Of a DNA stretch of 64,000 nt, positions 54,421 to 62,906 are shown piece by piece. The stretch is from NCBI RefSeq assembly GCF_003633685.1, contig NZ_RBKT01000001.1:2790001-2854000 (forward strand), read 5' to 3'. The DNA is from Micromonospora pisi (GTDB lineage Bacteria; Actinomycetota; Actinomycetes; Mycobacteriales; Micromonosporaceae). Both the position numbers and the translations under genes were made by a program. The notes beneath the pieces are model-generated. The model saw only the letters and a program-made list of their open reading frames with translations. It was not told where the DNA came from and searched no databases. Position 1 is the first letter of the stretch, and every line of letters begins with the position of its first letter.

Positions 54421-57400
54421 CGGGGTGGGGCGGAAGACGATTGCCTTGCCGTTGGCGAGGATGGGCTGGTTGAGGGAGTGCTGCACGGCTGCCGTGCCGG
54501 CCGGGTTCTCGATGCCGACGGTGGCGCCGCCGCCCAGCTCCGCGGGTTTCGTGGTGGCCAGGTCGGCGTAGTTGAAGGCGATCTCACCGTTCACCGAGAG
54601 GATCGCCTCCAGGGTGACCCGGGCCGACGAGGAGCCGTACATCCCGATGTTGCGCCACTCGATCACGAACTTCCGGTCCGCGCCGGACCCGACCTCGGCG
54701 GTCCGGATGGTGGTGTCCGCACGAATCACCAGGTCGTCCCAGAACGGGTAGAGCGCGGCGTTCGGCAGTCCCGCATCCGGCAGCCCGGTGTTGATCGGCT
54801 GGGCGCCACTGGGGTTGACGAAGGAGGCGAACCCGTTGCTGGAGATCCAGATCGAGTTCTGGTTCTGCCCGTAGAACGGGAAGGCGAACGGCAGGCTCAC
54901 CTGCGCCACCGCGTCGTCCCCGGTCAACGGCACCAGGGTGCCCTCAGCCGGTACGAACGCCCGCGTCTCGACCGACGTGGTGTAGTCGCCGTCCCCGCCC
55001 GGCGGTTGCACCGGTGGCGCGGTCATCGCCAGGTTGACGGTGTGCGTACCACCGGCTGTGACGGTCACCGAACCCGATCCGGTCAGGTCACCGGAAGCCG
55101 TGCCGGCGACCGTGTAGCTGCCCGGCGTCACTCCGGTCAGGGTGTACGTCCCGTTCGTCGCGGTGGTCGCCGTCCGCCCGCCCGGTGACAGGGTCACCGT
55201 GGCCCCGGAGACCGGCGTACCCCCGACCGCCCTGGTCACCGTACCGGTCACCGTGCCAGTGGTCGGCGGCTGCGGCGGCTCCGGCGGAGGTCCCCCGTCG
55301 GGCGAAGTGAAGATGACGGCCTTGTTGTTGGCCAGCAGCGGCTGGTTGATGCCGTACTGCACCGCGACCGTGCCGGCCGCGTTCTCGATCCCGACCGTGG
55401 CGCCGCCACCCAGCTCGGCCGGCTTCGACGCGGCCAGGTCGAGATAGTTGAAGGTGATCTGCCCGGTCTCGGAGATGATCGCCTCGAAGGTGACCCGCGC
55501 CGAGGATGAGCCGTACATCCCGACGTTGCGCCACTCGACCACGTACCGCCGATCCGGCGCGCTGCCGATCACCCCGGTACGGACGCTGGAGTCGGCCCGC
55601 ATCACCAGGTCGTCCCAGAACGGGTAGATCGAGGCGTTCGGCACCGTCGGGTCCGGGATCGGGGAGTTCACACCCCAGGCCGGGCCGGGGTTGACGAAGG
55701 AGATCTTCCCGTTCGTGTCGATCCAGGCGCTGGTGTAGCTCTGGCCGTAGAACGGGACCGGGAACGGAAGCGTCACCTGGGTGATCGCGTCGTCTCCGGT
55801 GAGCGGCAGCACCGTGTCGTCGACCCGTTCGAAGGTACGACCGGTGGCGGTGGTGCAGGTGTACCCGAAGGTGTCACCGCAGTCGCCACCGCCGTAGTCG
55901 GCGCCGTAGGTGGCGGTGTACGTGGTGGCGTTCGCCGGTGCGGTCACCACGTGGGTGCGGGCACCGCCGTCCGACCATCGGTCGAAGTCGAAGGTCGACG
56001 CGCCGACCGTCTGCGGGGTGGGTGCGCTCACCGTGTTGGTCGAGCCGACGATGACCTGCCGGGTCGCCGGGGTGGTCACGTCCGCGCCGTTGAGGTTGAG
56101 GGTCAGTCCGCTGGGGCTGCTGGCCAGTTGGAGATCGACCGTACGCGGGTCGAGCCGCACCGTCGTGCTGCCGGTCAGCCCGCCGCTGTCCGTCGCGGTC
56201 AAGGTCAGTTCCAGGTACGACGGGTACTCGTGGTCCGGTGCCACGAAGGAACTGGCGGCAACTCCGCCGATGTTCTGCACCGGGTGGGTGTGGCAGTTGT
56301 CCGCGGCGTAGCAGTGCCGGTTGATCAGTTCCCAGTGCAGGGCCGAGGCCGGCAGGTTCCCCTCCTGCGGGTCGGTGGCGTGTCCGGAGAAGTTCACCGT
56401 CTGCCCCACCTGCCAGTTGAAGGAACTGGCCGGGGTGTCGATCACCGGTACCGGCGCGTTGGTGCCGACCCGGATCTGGAGCGTCCTGGTGTCGCTGGAA
56501 CCGCCGATGTCGGCGACCCTCAGCCGGGCCGTGTACGTGCCGACGCTGGTGTACGTGAAGCTGGCCGTGGCGCCGGTCGCGTCGACCGTGCCGTCGTTGG
56601 TGAAGTCCCACTGGTAGTTGAGGATGTCGCCGGGGTCCGAGTCGGTCGAGCCGCTCGCGTCGAAGTTCACCTGCAGCGGCGCGTTGCCCGAGACCGGGTT
56701 GGCGGTGACGACCGCGACCGGTGGCTGGTTGCCGGCGCTGTAGTGGAAGCGACGTACCGTGCCGCCGGTCAGGTCCACGTAGTAGAGGTCCTGGTCCGGT
56801 CCGACCTCCAGGTCGACCGGGCCGGAGACGGTGCTGGAGAACGGGATGATGCTGGCCGGGTCGGGCAGGCCGTTGGAGCCGGCGCGCATCGTCCAGATGC
56901 ACTCGCGGGAGTAGTCGGCGAAAAAGAGCGCTCCGGCGTACGCGGCCGGGTAGTTCCCGCCGCTGGCGGGGTAGAACGCCACCCCGGACGGGGCGGATCC
57001 ACCGGTCGGGCAGCCGTCGCCCGGCGACACGACCTGACTGTGCGCGTAGGTGTAGTACGGCGGGGTGACCGTGCCCGCGGGTGCGCTGTAGAGGCTCTCG
57101 CAGAGCGTCAGGTTCGCCGAGTTGTAGCCGCTCTGCGGGTTGTTCCCCTCGTAGCAGGGCCAGCCGTAGTTACGGACCGGGCCGGCCGCCGGGTCGGGGA
57201 TCCGGTTGATCTCCTCCCAGGTACGCCAGCCGACGTCGCCGACCCAGATCTCGCTGGTGCCGGGCCGGAAGGTCCAGCGGGTGGGGTTACGCAGGCCGTG
57301 CGCCAGGATCCGCCGGTTGTTCGGGTCGGGGCTGGCGGCCAACGGGTTGTCCGGCATCGCCGCACCGGTGGCCGGGTTGATCCGGATCAGGGTGCCGGAG

Positions 57401-58149
57401 AGTCCGGTCGGGTCGCCGGAGGTACGGATGTCCTGGGACCGCAGCGCGCCCCCCTCGGAGGTGGGCGGGGTCATCGGCCCGCCCACCGGGGACGGCGGGT
57501 CACCGCAGGGGTTGCTCGGGTTGCCGGCCTGGCCGTAGTCGGTGAAGGTGGCCGAGGCCCCCTCGCCGCCGGTGACGTAGAGCGCGCCGTCCGGGCCGAA
57601 GTTCAACTCGCCGATCGAGTGTGACTCGATCTGCTGGCACCAGTCGTGCAGCAGCACCTGCTCGGTGCCGGTCATCACGTTGCCGTCGGCGCGCAGCCGG
57701 GAAACCCGGGCGCTGGTCGGACAGTTGCCGGTGACCGCGCAGGTGTCGTTGTACGTGGGCGCGCTGCCGCCGATCCGCCCGTCGTAGCTGTAGCTGACGT
57801 AGACGTACGGGTCGGCCGGGAAGCTCGGGGCCAGGGCGAGCCCGATCAGGCCGAGGTCCTCGAAGTCGTACACGTTCGTACGGAGGTCGGCGAAGATCGT
57901 GGCGCTGGTGTCCGAGGTGCTGTCGAAAACCTTGATCTGGCCATTCTTCTGGGCGACGAATACCCGTCCGTCCGGCGAGAAGACCACTTTGGTCGGTCGA
58001 GTCAGTCCGGTGAAGACGACCTGTTCGGTAAAGCCCGCCGGCACGGCTGCGGCGGCTTTGTCGGTATCGAACGACAGACCGGTGAACGCGGGCAGACTCA
58101 GGCCCAGTGCGAGCACCATTGACAGTGCGCGCCGGAATTGCTGCGGCAT
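54418..58149 (-). CDS. Secreted PQQ-type sugar dehydrogenase with PKD and repeated beta modules (paralogue 1)
   Basis: 1,243 residues. Signal peptide about 1-35. Residues about 38-480 are a soluble glucose/sorbosone dehydrogenase propeller; His177 in SHSIGELNFGPDGALYV matches the catalytic His of PQQ glucose dehydrogenase, and NYGWPCYEG and GDVGWRTWEEINR are family marks. A PKD domain (about 490-575), an Ig-like region, and a ~160-residue module (LPLTGDDA, YPFWDDLV, VEWRNVGMYGSSSARVTFEAI) follow; a carboxypeptidase-regulatory-like domain separates this from a second copy of the module at the C-terminus. Electron acceptor unknown. ATG 58149 follows AGGAGAG. Paralogue 2 lies directly upstream. 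Confidence 0.88.
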   Translation of the reverse strand: MPQQFRRALSMVLALGLSLPAFTGLSFDTDKAAAAVPAGFTEQVVFTGLTRPTKVVFSPDGRVFVAQKNGQIKVFDSTSDTSATIFADLRTNVYDFEDLGLIGLALAPSFPADPYVYVSYSYDGRIGGSAPTYNDTCAVTGNCPTSARVSRLRADGNVMTGTEQVLLHDWCQQIESHSIGELNFGPDGALYVTGGEGASATFTDYGQAGNPSNPCGDPPSPVGGPMTPPTSEGGALRSQDIRTSGDPTGLSGTLIRINPATGAAMPDNPLAASPDPNNRRILAHGLRNPTRWTFRPGTSEIWVGDVGWRTWEEINRIPDPAAGPVRNYGWPCYEGNNPQSGYNSANLTLCESLYSAPAGTVTPPYYTYAHSQVVSPGDGCPTGGSAPSGVAFYPASGGNYPAAYAGALFFADYSRECIWTMRAGSNGLPDPASIIPFSSTVSGPVDLEVGPDQDLYYVDLTGGTVRRFHYSAGNQPPVAVVTANPVSGNAPLQVNFDASGSTDSDPGDILNYQWDFTNDGTVDATGATASFTYTSVGTYTARLRVADIGGSSDTRTLQIRVGTNAPVPVIDTPASSFNWQVGQTVNFSGHATDPQEGNLPASALHWELINRHCYAADNCHTHPVQNIGGVAASSFVAPDHEYPSYLELTLTATDSGGLTGSTTVRLDPRTVDLQLASSPSGLTLNLNGADVTTPATRQVIVGSTNTVSAPTPQTVGASTFDFDRWSDGGARTHVVTAPANATTYTATYGADYGGGDCGDTFGYTCTTATGRTFERVDDTVLPLTGDDAITQVTLPFPVPFYGQSYTSAWIDTNGKISFVNPGPAWGVNSPIPDPTVPNASIYPFWDDLVMRADSSVRTGVIGSAPDRRYVVEWRNVGMYGSSSARVTFEAIISETGQITFNYLDLAASKPAELGGGATVGIENAAGTVAVQYGINQPLLANNKAVIFTSPDGGPPPEPPQPPTTGTVTGTVTRAVGGTPVSGATVTLSPGGRTATTATNGTYTLTGVTPGSYTVAGTASGDLTGSGSVTVTAGGTHTVNLAMTAPPVQPPGGDGDYTTSVETRAFVPAEGTLVPLTGDDAVAQVSLPFAFPFYGQNQNSIWISSNGFASFVNPSGAQPINTGLPDAGLPNAALYPFWDDLVIRADTTIRTAEVGSGADRKFVIEWRNIGMYGSSSARVTLEAILSVNGEIAFNYADLATTKPAELGGGATVGIENPAGTAAVQHSLNQPILANGKAIVFRPTP

Positions 58150-58763
58150 CACTGCTCTCCTTACTTACGGCGCGGTACCGAGGTGCCCGCAGGACATACA
58201 CGAATACAAAATCGGGTGCTCGGGCCGCAGTCAGGGTGCCAGTTCCGCGAGGCGATGCCCGCCCCCTTAGCGGCCCGTGTTGGCACCCGGTCAGCCGAAC
58301 CGCATCATCCGATCGACCGTCGTGAAAGGTGGGTCAGGCCGGGACCGCGCCACTGTATCGACACGCAAGTGTCCGATGCGGACGGTGCCGTCATCGGGCC
58401 AACCCCGACCACCACGCTACTCACCGTGTTGCGAGTAACATGTTTCCGTGATGTCCCGGTACCCCGATCCCCTGGATGCCGAAACGTCTGAACCCCGCTG
58501 ACCTCGGATTATCTGCATTCGAAGGGTCCGGGAAGCCCCACTGCCCCTGGGCCCGAATCGCCATGGGTCGCCCACCGCATCCACGATTGGCGATTCCCTG
58601 TCGGCCGGTCGGTAACCGCCGAAATGGTGCCGTCTAAGAATTACCGGAACGCTTCCCGCCGGGCTGTCGGTTCGCCGACCGCCGGGGGCAGCCGACCGGG
58701 TCGACTTAACGACCGGTCAGCTGCCCGCACCAGACGATCAACCACCGCTGGTCGGCCGCCCGA
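58150..58763. other. 614-base region between paralogues
   Basis: Holds the promoter of paralogue 1 (an AT-richer stretch near 58195-58215) and the terminator of paralogue 2 (58686-58726). No gene is supported. A weak GGAACGCTTCC palindrome at 58646-58656 was considered as a LacI-type site and not called. Confidence 0.45.
58686..58726 (-). terminator. 14-bp hairpin after paralogue 2
   Basis: Arms 58686-58699 and 58713-58726 pair at all 14 positions in minus-strand RNA if one U-G pair is allowed, around a 13-base loop, 38 bases beyond the stop of the 58764 gene. Confidence 0.65.
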
Positions 58764-61700
58764 TCAGGAGATCGGGTGGAAGACGATCGCCGTACCGTTG
58801 GCCAGGGTGGGCTGGTCGACGGAGTGCTGCACGGCCGCCGTACCGGCCGGGTTCTCGATCCCGACCGTGGCGCCGCCGCCCAGCTCGGCCGGCTTGGTGG
58901 TGGCCAGGTCGGCGTAGTTGAAGGCGATCTCACCGTTCGCGGAGAGGATCGCCTCCACCGTGATCCGGGCCGACGAGGAGCCGTACATCCCGATGTTGCG
59001 CCACTCGATCACGAACTTCCGGTCCGCGCCGGACCCGACCTCGGCGGTCCGGACCGTGGTGTCCGCACGGATCACCAGGTCGTCCCAGAACGGGTAGAGC
59101 GCGGCATTCGGCAGTCCCGCACCCGGCAGCCCGGTGTTGATCGGCTGGGCGCCGGACGGATCGGCGAAGGAGACGAACCCGTTGCTGGAGACCCACGCCG
59201 AGCTGTGGTTCTGCCCGTAGAACGGGAAGGAGAACGGCAGGCTCACCTGCGCCACCGACTCGTCCCCGGTCAACGGCACCAGCGCACCCTCCGCCGGTAC
59301 GAACGGCCGGGACTCGGTCGTCTTCGCGTACCCGGGCTCCTCCGTCGGCAGCACGACCAGGGCGAGGTTGGCGGCGTGCGTACCACCGGCCGTCACGGTG
59401 ACCTGGGCCGAACCGGTGAGCAGCCCGCCGAGCGCCGAGCCGGCGACGGTGTAACCGCCGGGCGTCACCGCACTCAGGCTGTACGACCCGTCCACCCCGG
59501 TCGTCGCCGTCCGGCCCCCCGGCGACAGGGTCACCGTCGCCCCCGCCACCGGCAGGCCGGTCGCCAGCGCCGTGACCGTGCCGGAGAGAGTGCCGGTGGT
59601 CGGCGGCGGCGTCGCGCCGGGCGGGGTGAAGACCACCGAGGTGCCGTTGCGCAGCACCGGCTGGTTGATCGAGTAGCCGAGCGCCACCGCCCCGGTGCCG
59701 TCCTCGATCGCGACCGTCGCCGAGTCGCCCTGCTCCCGCCCGTTCCCCGCCAGGTCCGCGTAGCTGAAGGTGATCTCACCCTGCTCACTGAGCACCGCGG
59801 CGAACGTGACCCGGGCCGACGAGGATCCGTACACGCCGCTGTTGCGCCACTCGACCACGAAACGCCGGTTCGGCGCCGTGCCGTACACACCGGTACGCAC
59901 CGTCGAGTCGGCCCGTTGCACGAGGTCGTCCCAGAAGGGGTAGATCGCGCCGTTCGGCAGGACGGCGTCGGGCACCGGCCCGTTCACCGGCGCCGCCGCC
60001 CCCGGGTCGGAGAAGGAGAGGAAGCCGTTGGTGGAGACCCAGGCGGTGCCGTGCGTCTCGCCGTACAGCCGGAATCCGAACGGCAGGTTCACCTCGGCGA
60101 CATCCTCGTCGCCGGTGAGCGGCAGCACCGTCTCCCCGGCCGGCTGGAACGGTCGTTCCGTGGTGGTGGTGCAGGTGTAGCCGAAGCTGTCGGCGCAGCC
60201 GGCGGCGCTGGTGTAGGCCGCCGTGAAGGTGGTCGCGCCGGCCGGCGCGGTGATCACGTGCGTCGCCGCGCCACCGTCGGACCAGTTGGCGAAGGTGTGC
60301 GTCTGCGCGTTGGCGCTCTGTGGGCTCGGTGCGCTCACCGTGTTGGTCGAACCGACGATCACGGTACGGGTGAACGGCGTCGTCCCGGCCGACGCACCGA
60401 CGCTGAGCTGGAGTCCGGCCGGTTCACTGGCGAAGGTCAGGTCTACCGTCCGCGGGTCCAACCGGCGGACCACCGTGTGCGTGAGCCCGTCGGCGTCCCG
60501 CGCGGTCAGCTCCAACTCCAGGTACGAGGGGTAGTCGTGGTCCGGTGCCACGAACGACCCGGCGGCCACCCCGGTCCACTCCTGGAGCTGGTGGGTGTGG
60601 CAGTTGCCCACCGTCTCGCAGTGCTCCATCCGCAGCCGCCAGCTCAGACCGCTCGCCGGCAACGTGCCCTGCTGCGGGTCGTTGGCGTGGCCGCTGAAGC
60701 TGAGCGTGTCGCCCACCGCCCAGGTGGTGCCAGCGACCGGGGAGTCGACCACGGCGGTCGGGGCGGTGTTGCCGGGCTGGATCGCGACGGTGGTGCTGGC
60801 CGTGACGCCCAGCGTGTCGGTGACGGTCAACCGGGCCGTGTACGTCCCGCCGGCCGGATAGGTGAAACTGGCGGTCGGCGTGGTCGCGTCGACCGCGCCG
60901 TCGTTGGTGAAGTCCCACTTGTAGGTGAGCCGCCCCTCGTCCGCCGGGTCGGGGTCGGTCGATCCGGTGCCGTCGAAGCTGACGGTCAGCGGCGCGGTGC
61001 CCGAGGTGGGCTGGGCGTTGATCACCGCGGTCGGCGGCTGGTTGCCGGGGAAGTAACGGATCCGGCGCACCGTGCCGCCGCCCAGGTCGACGTAGTAGAG
61101 CTCGTTGCCCGGCCCGATGGCCAGGTCGGTCGGGTTCGCGGCGGCCTGCCCGAACGCCTCGATGTTGGTCGGGCTGGGTAGCCCGCCGGGAGTGGTCGGG
61201 CGCATCGCGTAGATGCAGTTGCGCGAGTAGTCGGCGAAGAAGAGCGCCCCGGCGTACGCGGCCGGGTAGTTGCCCCCGCTGGTCGGGTAGAAGGCCAGGC
61301 CGGAGATGGCGTCGCCACCAGAGCCGCAGTTCTCCCCCGGCACCACCGCCCCGGTGTGGTTGTACGTGAAGTAGGGCGCGTTCTGACCGGTGCCGCTGTA
61401 GAGGCTCTCGCAGAGGTTCAGGTTGGCGTTGTCGTAGCTCGACATCCGGGCGGCGCCCTCGTAACAGGGCCAGCCGAAGTTGGTCGTCCCGGCGGTCGGG
61501 CTGACCAGCCGGTCGATCTCCTCCCAGACGTTCCAGCCGACGTCACCGAGCCACACCTCGTTCGTGCCGGGGCGCATGGTGAACCGGAACGGGTTACGCA
61601 TTCCCAGCCCGACGATCCGGCGGGCGTTCAGGTCGGCCGAACCGATCAGCGGGTTGCCCGGCGCGGCGGCGCCGGTGGCCGGGTCGAGCCGGAGCACCGT

Positions 61701-62447
61701 CCCGTCCAGCCCGGTCGGGTCACCGGTGGTCCGTACGTCCTGGGCGCGCAGCGCACCTCCCTGGGCACCCGGCGGGGTCATCGAACCACCCGGCGGGTCG
61801 CCGCAGGGGTTGACCGGGTTGCCGAGCTGGCCGTAGTCGGTGGCGCTGAAGCTGGCGCCGTCGCCCGCGCTGGCGTAGAGCATGCCGTCGGCGCCGAAGC
61901 GCAGGTCACCGACGGAGTGACTGGGGTACTGCTGGCACCAGTCGTGGATCAGCACCTGCTCGCTGCCGGTCATCACGTTGCCGTTGGCCTGCAACCGGGA
62001 GAGCCGGCCGGTGACCAGGCAGCGGCCGTTGTTGGCGTCACCGCAGGTGTCGTTCCAGACCGGGGCGGTCTGGCCGGGCGGCGCGTCGTAGGTGTAGAGC
62101 ACGTACACCCACGGGGTGGCCGGGAAGTCGGGCGGCAGCGCCAGCCCGAGCAGGCCCCGGTCCCACTGGTTGTGCACGTTTGTGGAGAGGTCGGCGAAGA
62201 TGGTCGGGGTCGGGTCGGCCAGGTCGTCGAAGACCTTGATCCGCCCGCCCTTCTCGGTCACGAAGACCCGCCCGTCCGGGGCGAACTCGATGTTCGTCGG
62301 CTGGCTGAGACCGCTGAAGACGATCTGCTCCTGGAATCCACTGGGCAGCGTGACCGCCTCCGCCACGGTTGCCCGCAACGGTGCCAGCACGCTGCCCAGC
62401 AGGACTCCGACCAGTCCCAAGCGCATGATTCGACGCAGGCGCGTCAT
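58764..62447 (-). CDS. Secreted PQQ-type sugar dehydrogenase with PKD and repeated beta modules (paralogue 2)
   Basis: 1,227 residues with the same domain order as the 54418 gene: signal peptide (about 1-32), sugar dehydrogenase propeller with His177 in SHSVGDLRFGADGML, PKD domain (about 485-570), Ig-like region, beta module, carboxypeptidase-regulatory-like domain, second beta module. The middle is well diverged from paralogue 1, but the C-terminal module is nearly identical in DNA. ATG 62447 follows GGGGAGGGG; the longer open frame to 62531 has no support. It may oxidise free sugars or sugars of the surface glycan outside the cell; substrate unknown. Confidence 0.88.
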   Translation of the reverse strand: MTRLRRIMRLGLVGVLLGSVLAPLRATVAEAVTLPSGFQEQIVFSGLSQPTNIEFAPDGRVFVTEKGGRIKVFDDLADPTPTIFADLSTNVHNQWDRGLLGLALPPDFPATPWVYVLYTYDAPPGQTAPVWNDTCGDANNGRCLVTGRLSRLQANGNVMTGSEQVLIHDWCQQYPSHSVGDLRFGADGMLYASAGDGASFSATDYGQLGNPVNPCGDPPGGSMTPPGAQGGALRAQDVRTTGDPTGLDGTVLRLDPATGAAAPGNPLIGSADLNARRIVGLGMRNPFRFTMRPGTNEVWLGDVGWNVWEEIDRLVSPTAGTTNFGWPCYEGAARMSSYDNANLNLCESLYSGTGQNAPYFTYNHTGAVVPGENCGSGGDAISGLAFYPTSGGNYPAAYAGALFFADYSRNCIYAMRPTTPGGLPSPTNIEAFGQAAANPTDLAIGPGNELYYVDLGGGTVRRIRYFPGNQPPTAVINAQPTSGTAPLTVSFDGTGSTDPDPADEGRLTYKWDFTNDGAVDATTPTASFTYPAGGTYTARLTVTDTLGVTASTTVAIQPGNTAPTAVVDSPVAGTTWAVGDTLSFSGHANDPQQGTLPASGLSWRLRMEHCETVGNCHTHQLQEWTGVAAGSFVAPDHDYPSYLELELTARDADGLTHTVVRRLDPRTVDLTFASEPAGLQLSVGASAGTTPFTRTVIVGSTNTVSAPSPQSANAQTHTFANWSDGGAATHVITAPAGATTFTAAYTSAAGCADSFGYTCTTTTERPFQPAGETVLPLTGDEDVAEVNLPFGFRLYGETHGTAWVSTNGFLSFSDPGAAAPVNGPVPDAVLPNGAIYPFWDDLVQRADSTVRTGVYGTAPNRRFVVEWRNSGVYGSSSARVTFAAVLSEQGEITFSYADLAGNGREQGDSATVAIEDGTGAVALGYSINQPVLRNGTSVVFTPPGATPPPTTGTLSGTVTALATGLPVAGATVTLSPGGRTATTGVDGSYSLSAVTPGGYTVAGSALGGLLTGSAQVTVTAGGTHAANLALVVLPTEEPGYAKTTESRPFVPAEGALVPLTGDESVAQVSLPFSFPFYGQNHSSAWVSSNGFVSFADPSGAQPINTGLPGAGLPNAALYPFWDDLVIRADTTVRTAEVGSGADRKFVIEWRNIGMYGSSSARITVEAILSANGEIAFNYADLATTKPAELGGGATVGIENPAGTAAVQHSVDQPTLANGTAIVFHPIS

Positions 62448-62906
62448 CGCACCCCTCCCCACACCCCCACCGGGGTACGCGCACCGCGTACCGGGTGCGG
62501 TCCCCGGTGCCAGCCGGGCGACCGCAGGCACAGGGTAGCCATCCCATCAACAATTACAAATGGCTTCTTCTGACCGTCGACTCAGCGCGACCGACCGGCA
62601 CTTTCACCGGGCACATGTTTCAGCAGGCTAACGGGGGAGGGCAGCGGAGGCGCCCACCCGCAACGTAACCGTACGTACTGATGAAGTCCGGATGAACGCA
62701 TGAAAGAGCAATCGGCCGATCGGCCTCCGCCTTGTAATTAAGTCGACATCACTCGCGAATCGCCGCTGCTTGCCCATCCCGCGTCGGTAGGGAAATGTCT
62801 TCGTAGAACAATCTCCCGGTAGCCGGGAACTCTTCCGGTCGCGGCGTCCACACGCCGCGACCTTCCATCGAAAACATCGTCCGAGCTGCGCGGATCGGAG
62901 TTGGGG
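62448..62906. other. 459-base divergent intergenic region
   Basis: Separates paralogue 2 (minus) from the GT4 gene (plus). Two AT-richer patches (about 62545-62575 and 62730-62750) are likely promoter areas. No gene, hairpin or known operator is visible. Confidence 0.45.

Noticed and set aside
58646-58656. GGAACGCTTCC palindrome as a LacI/CebR-type operator
   Set aside because: It lacks the outer TGG/CCA and AGCGCT centre of a CebR box and lies about 500 bases from the nearest downstream start.
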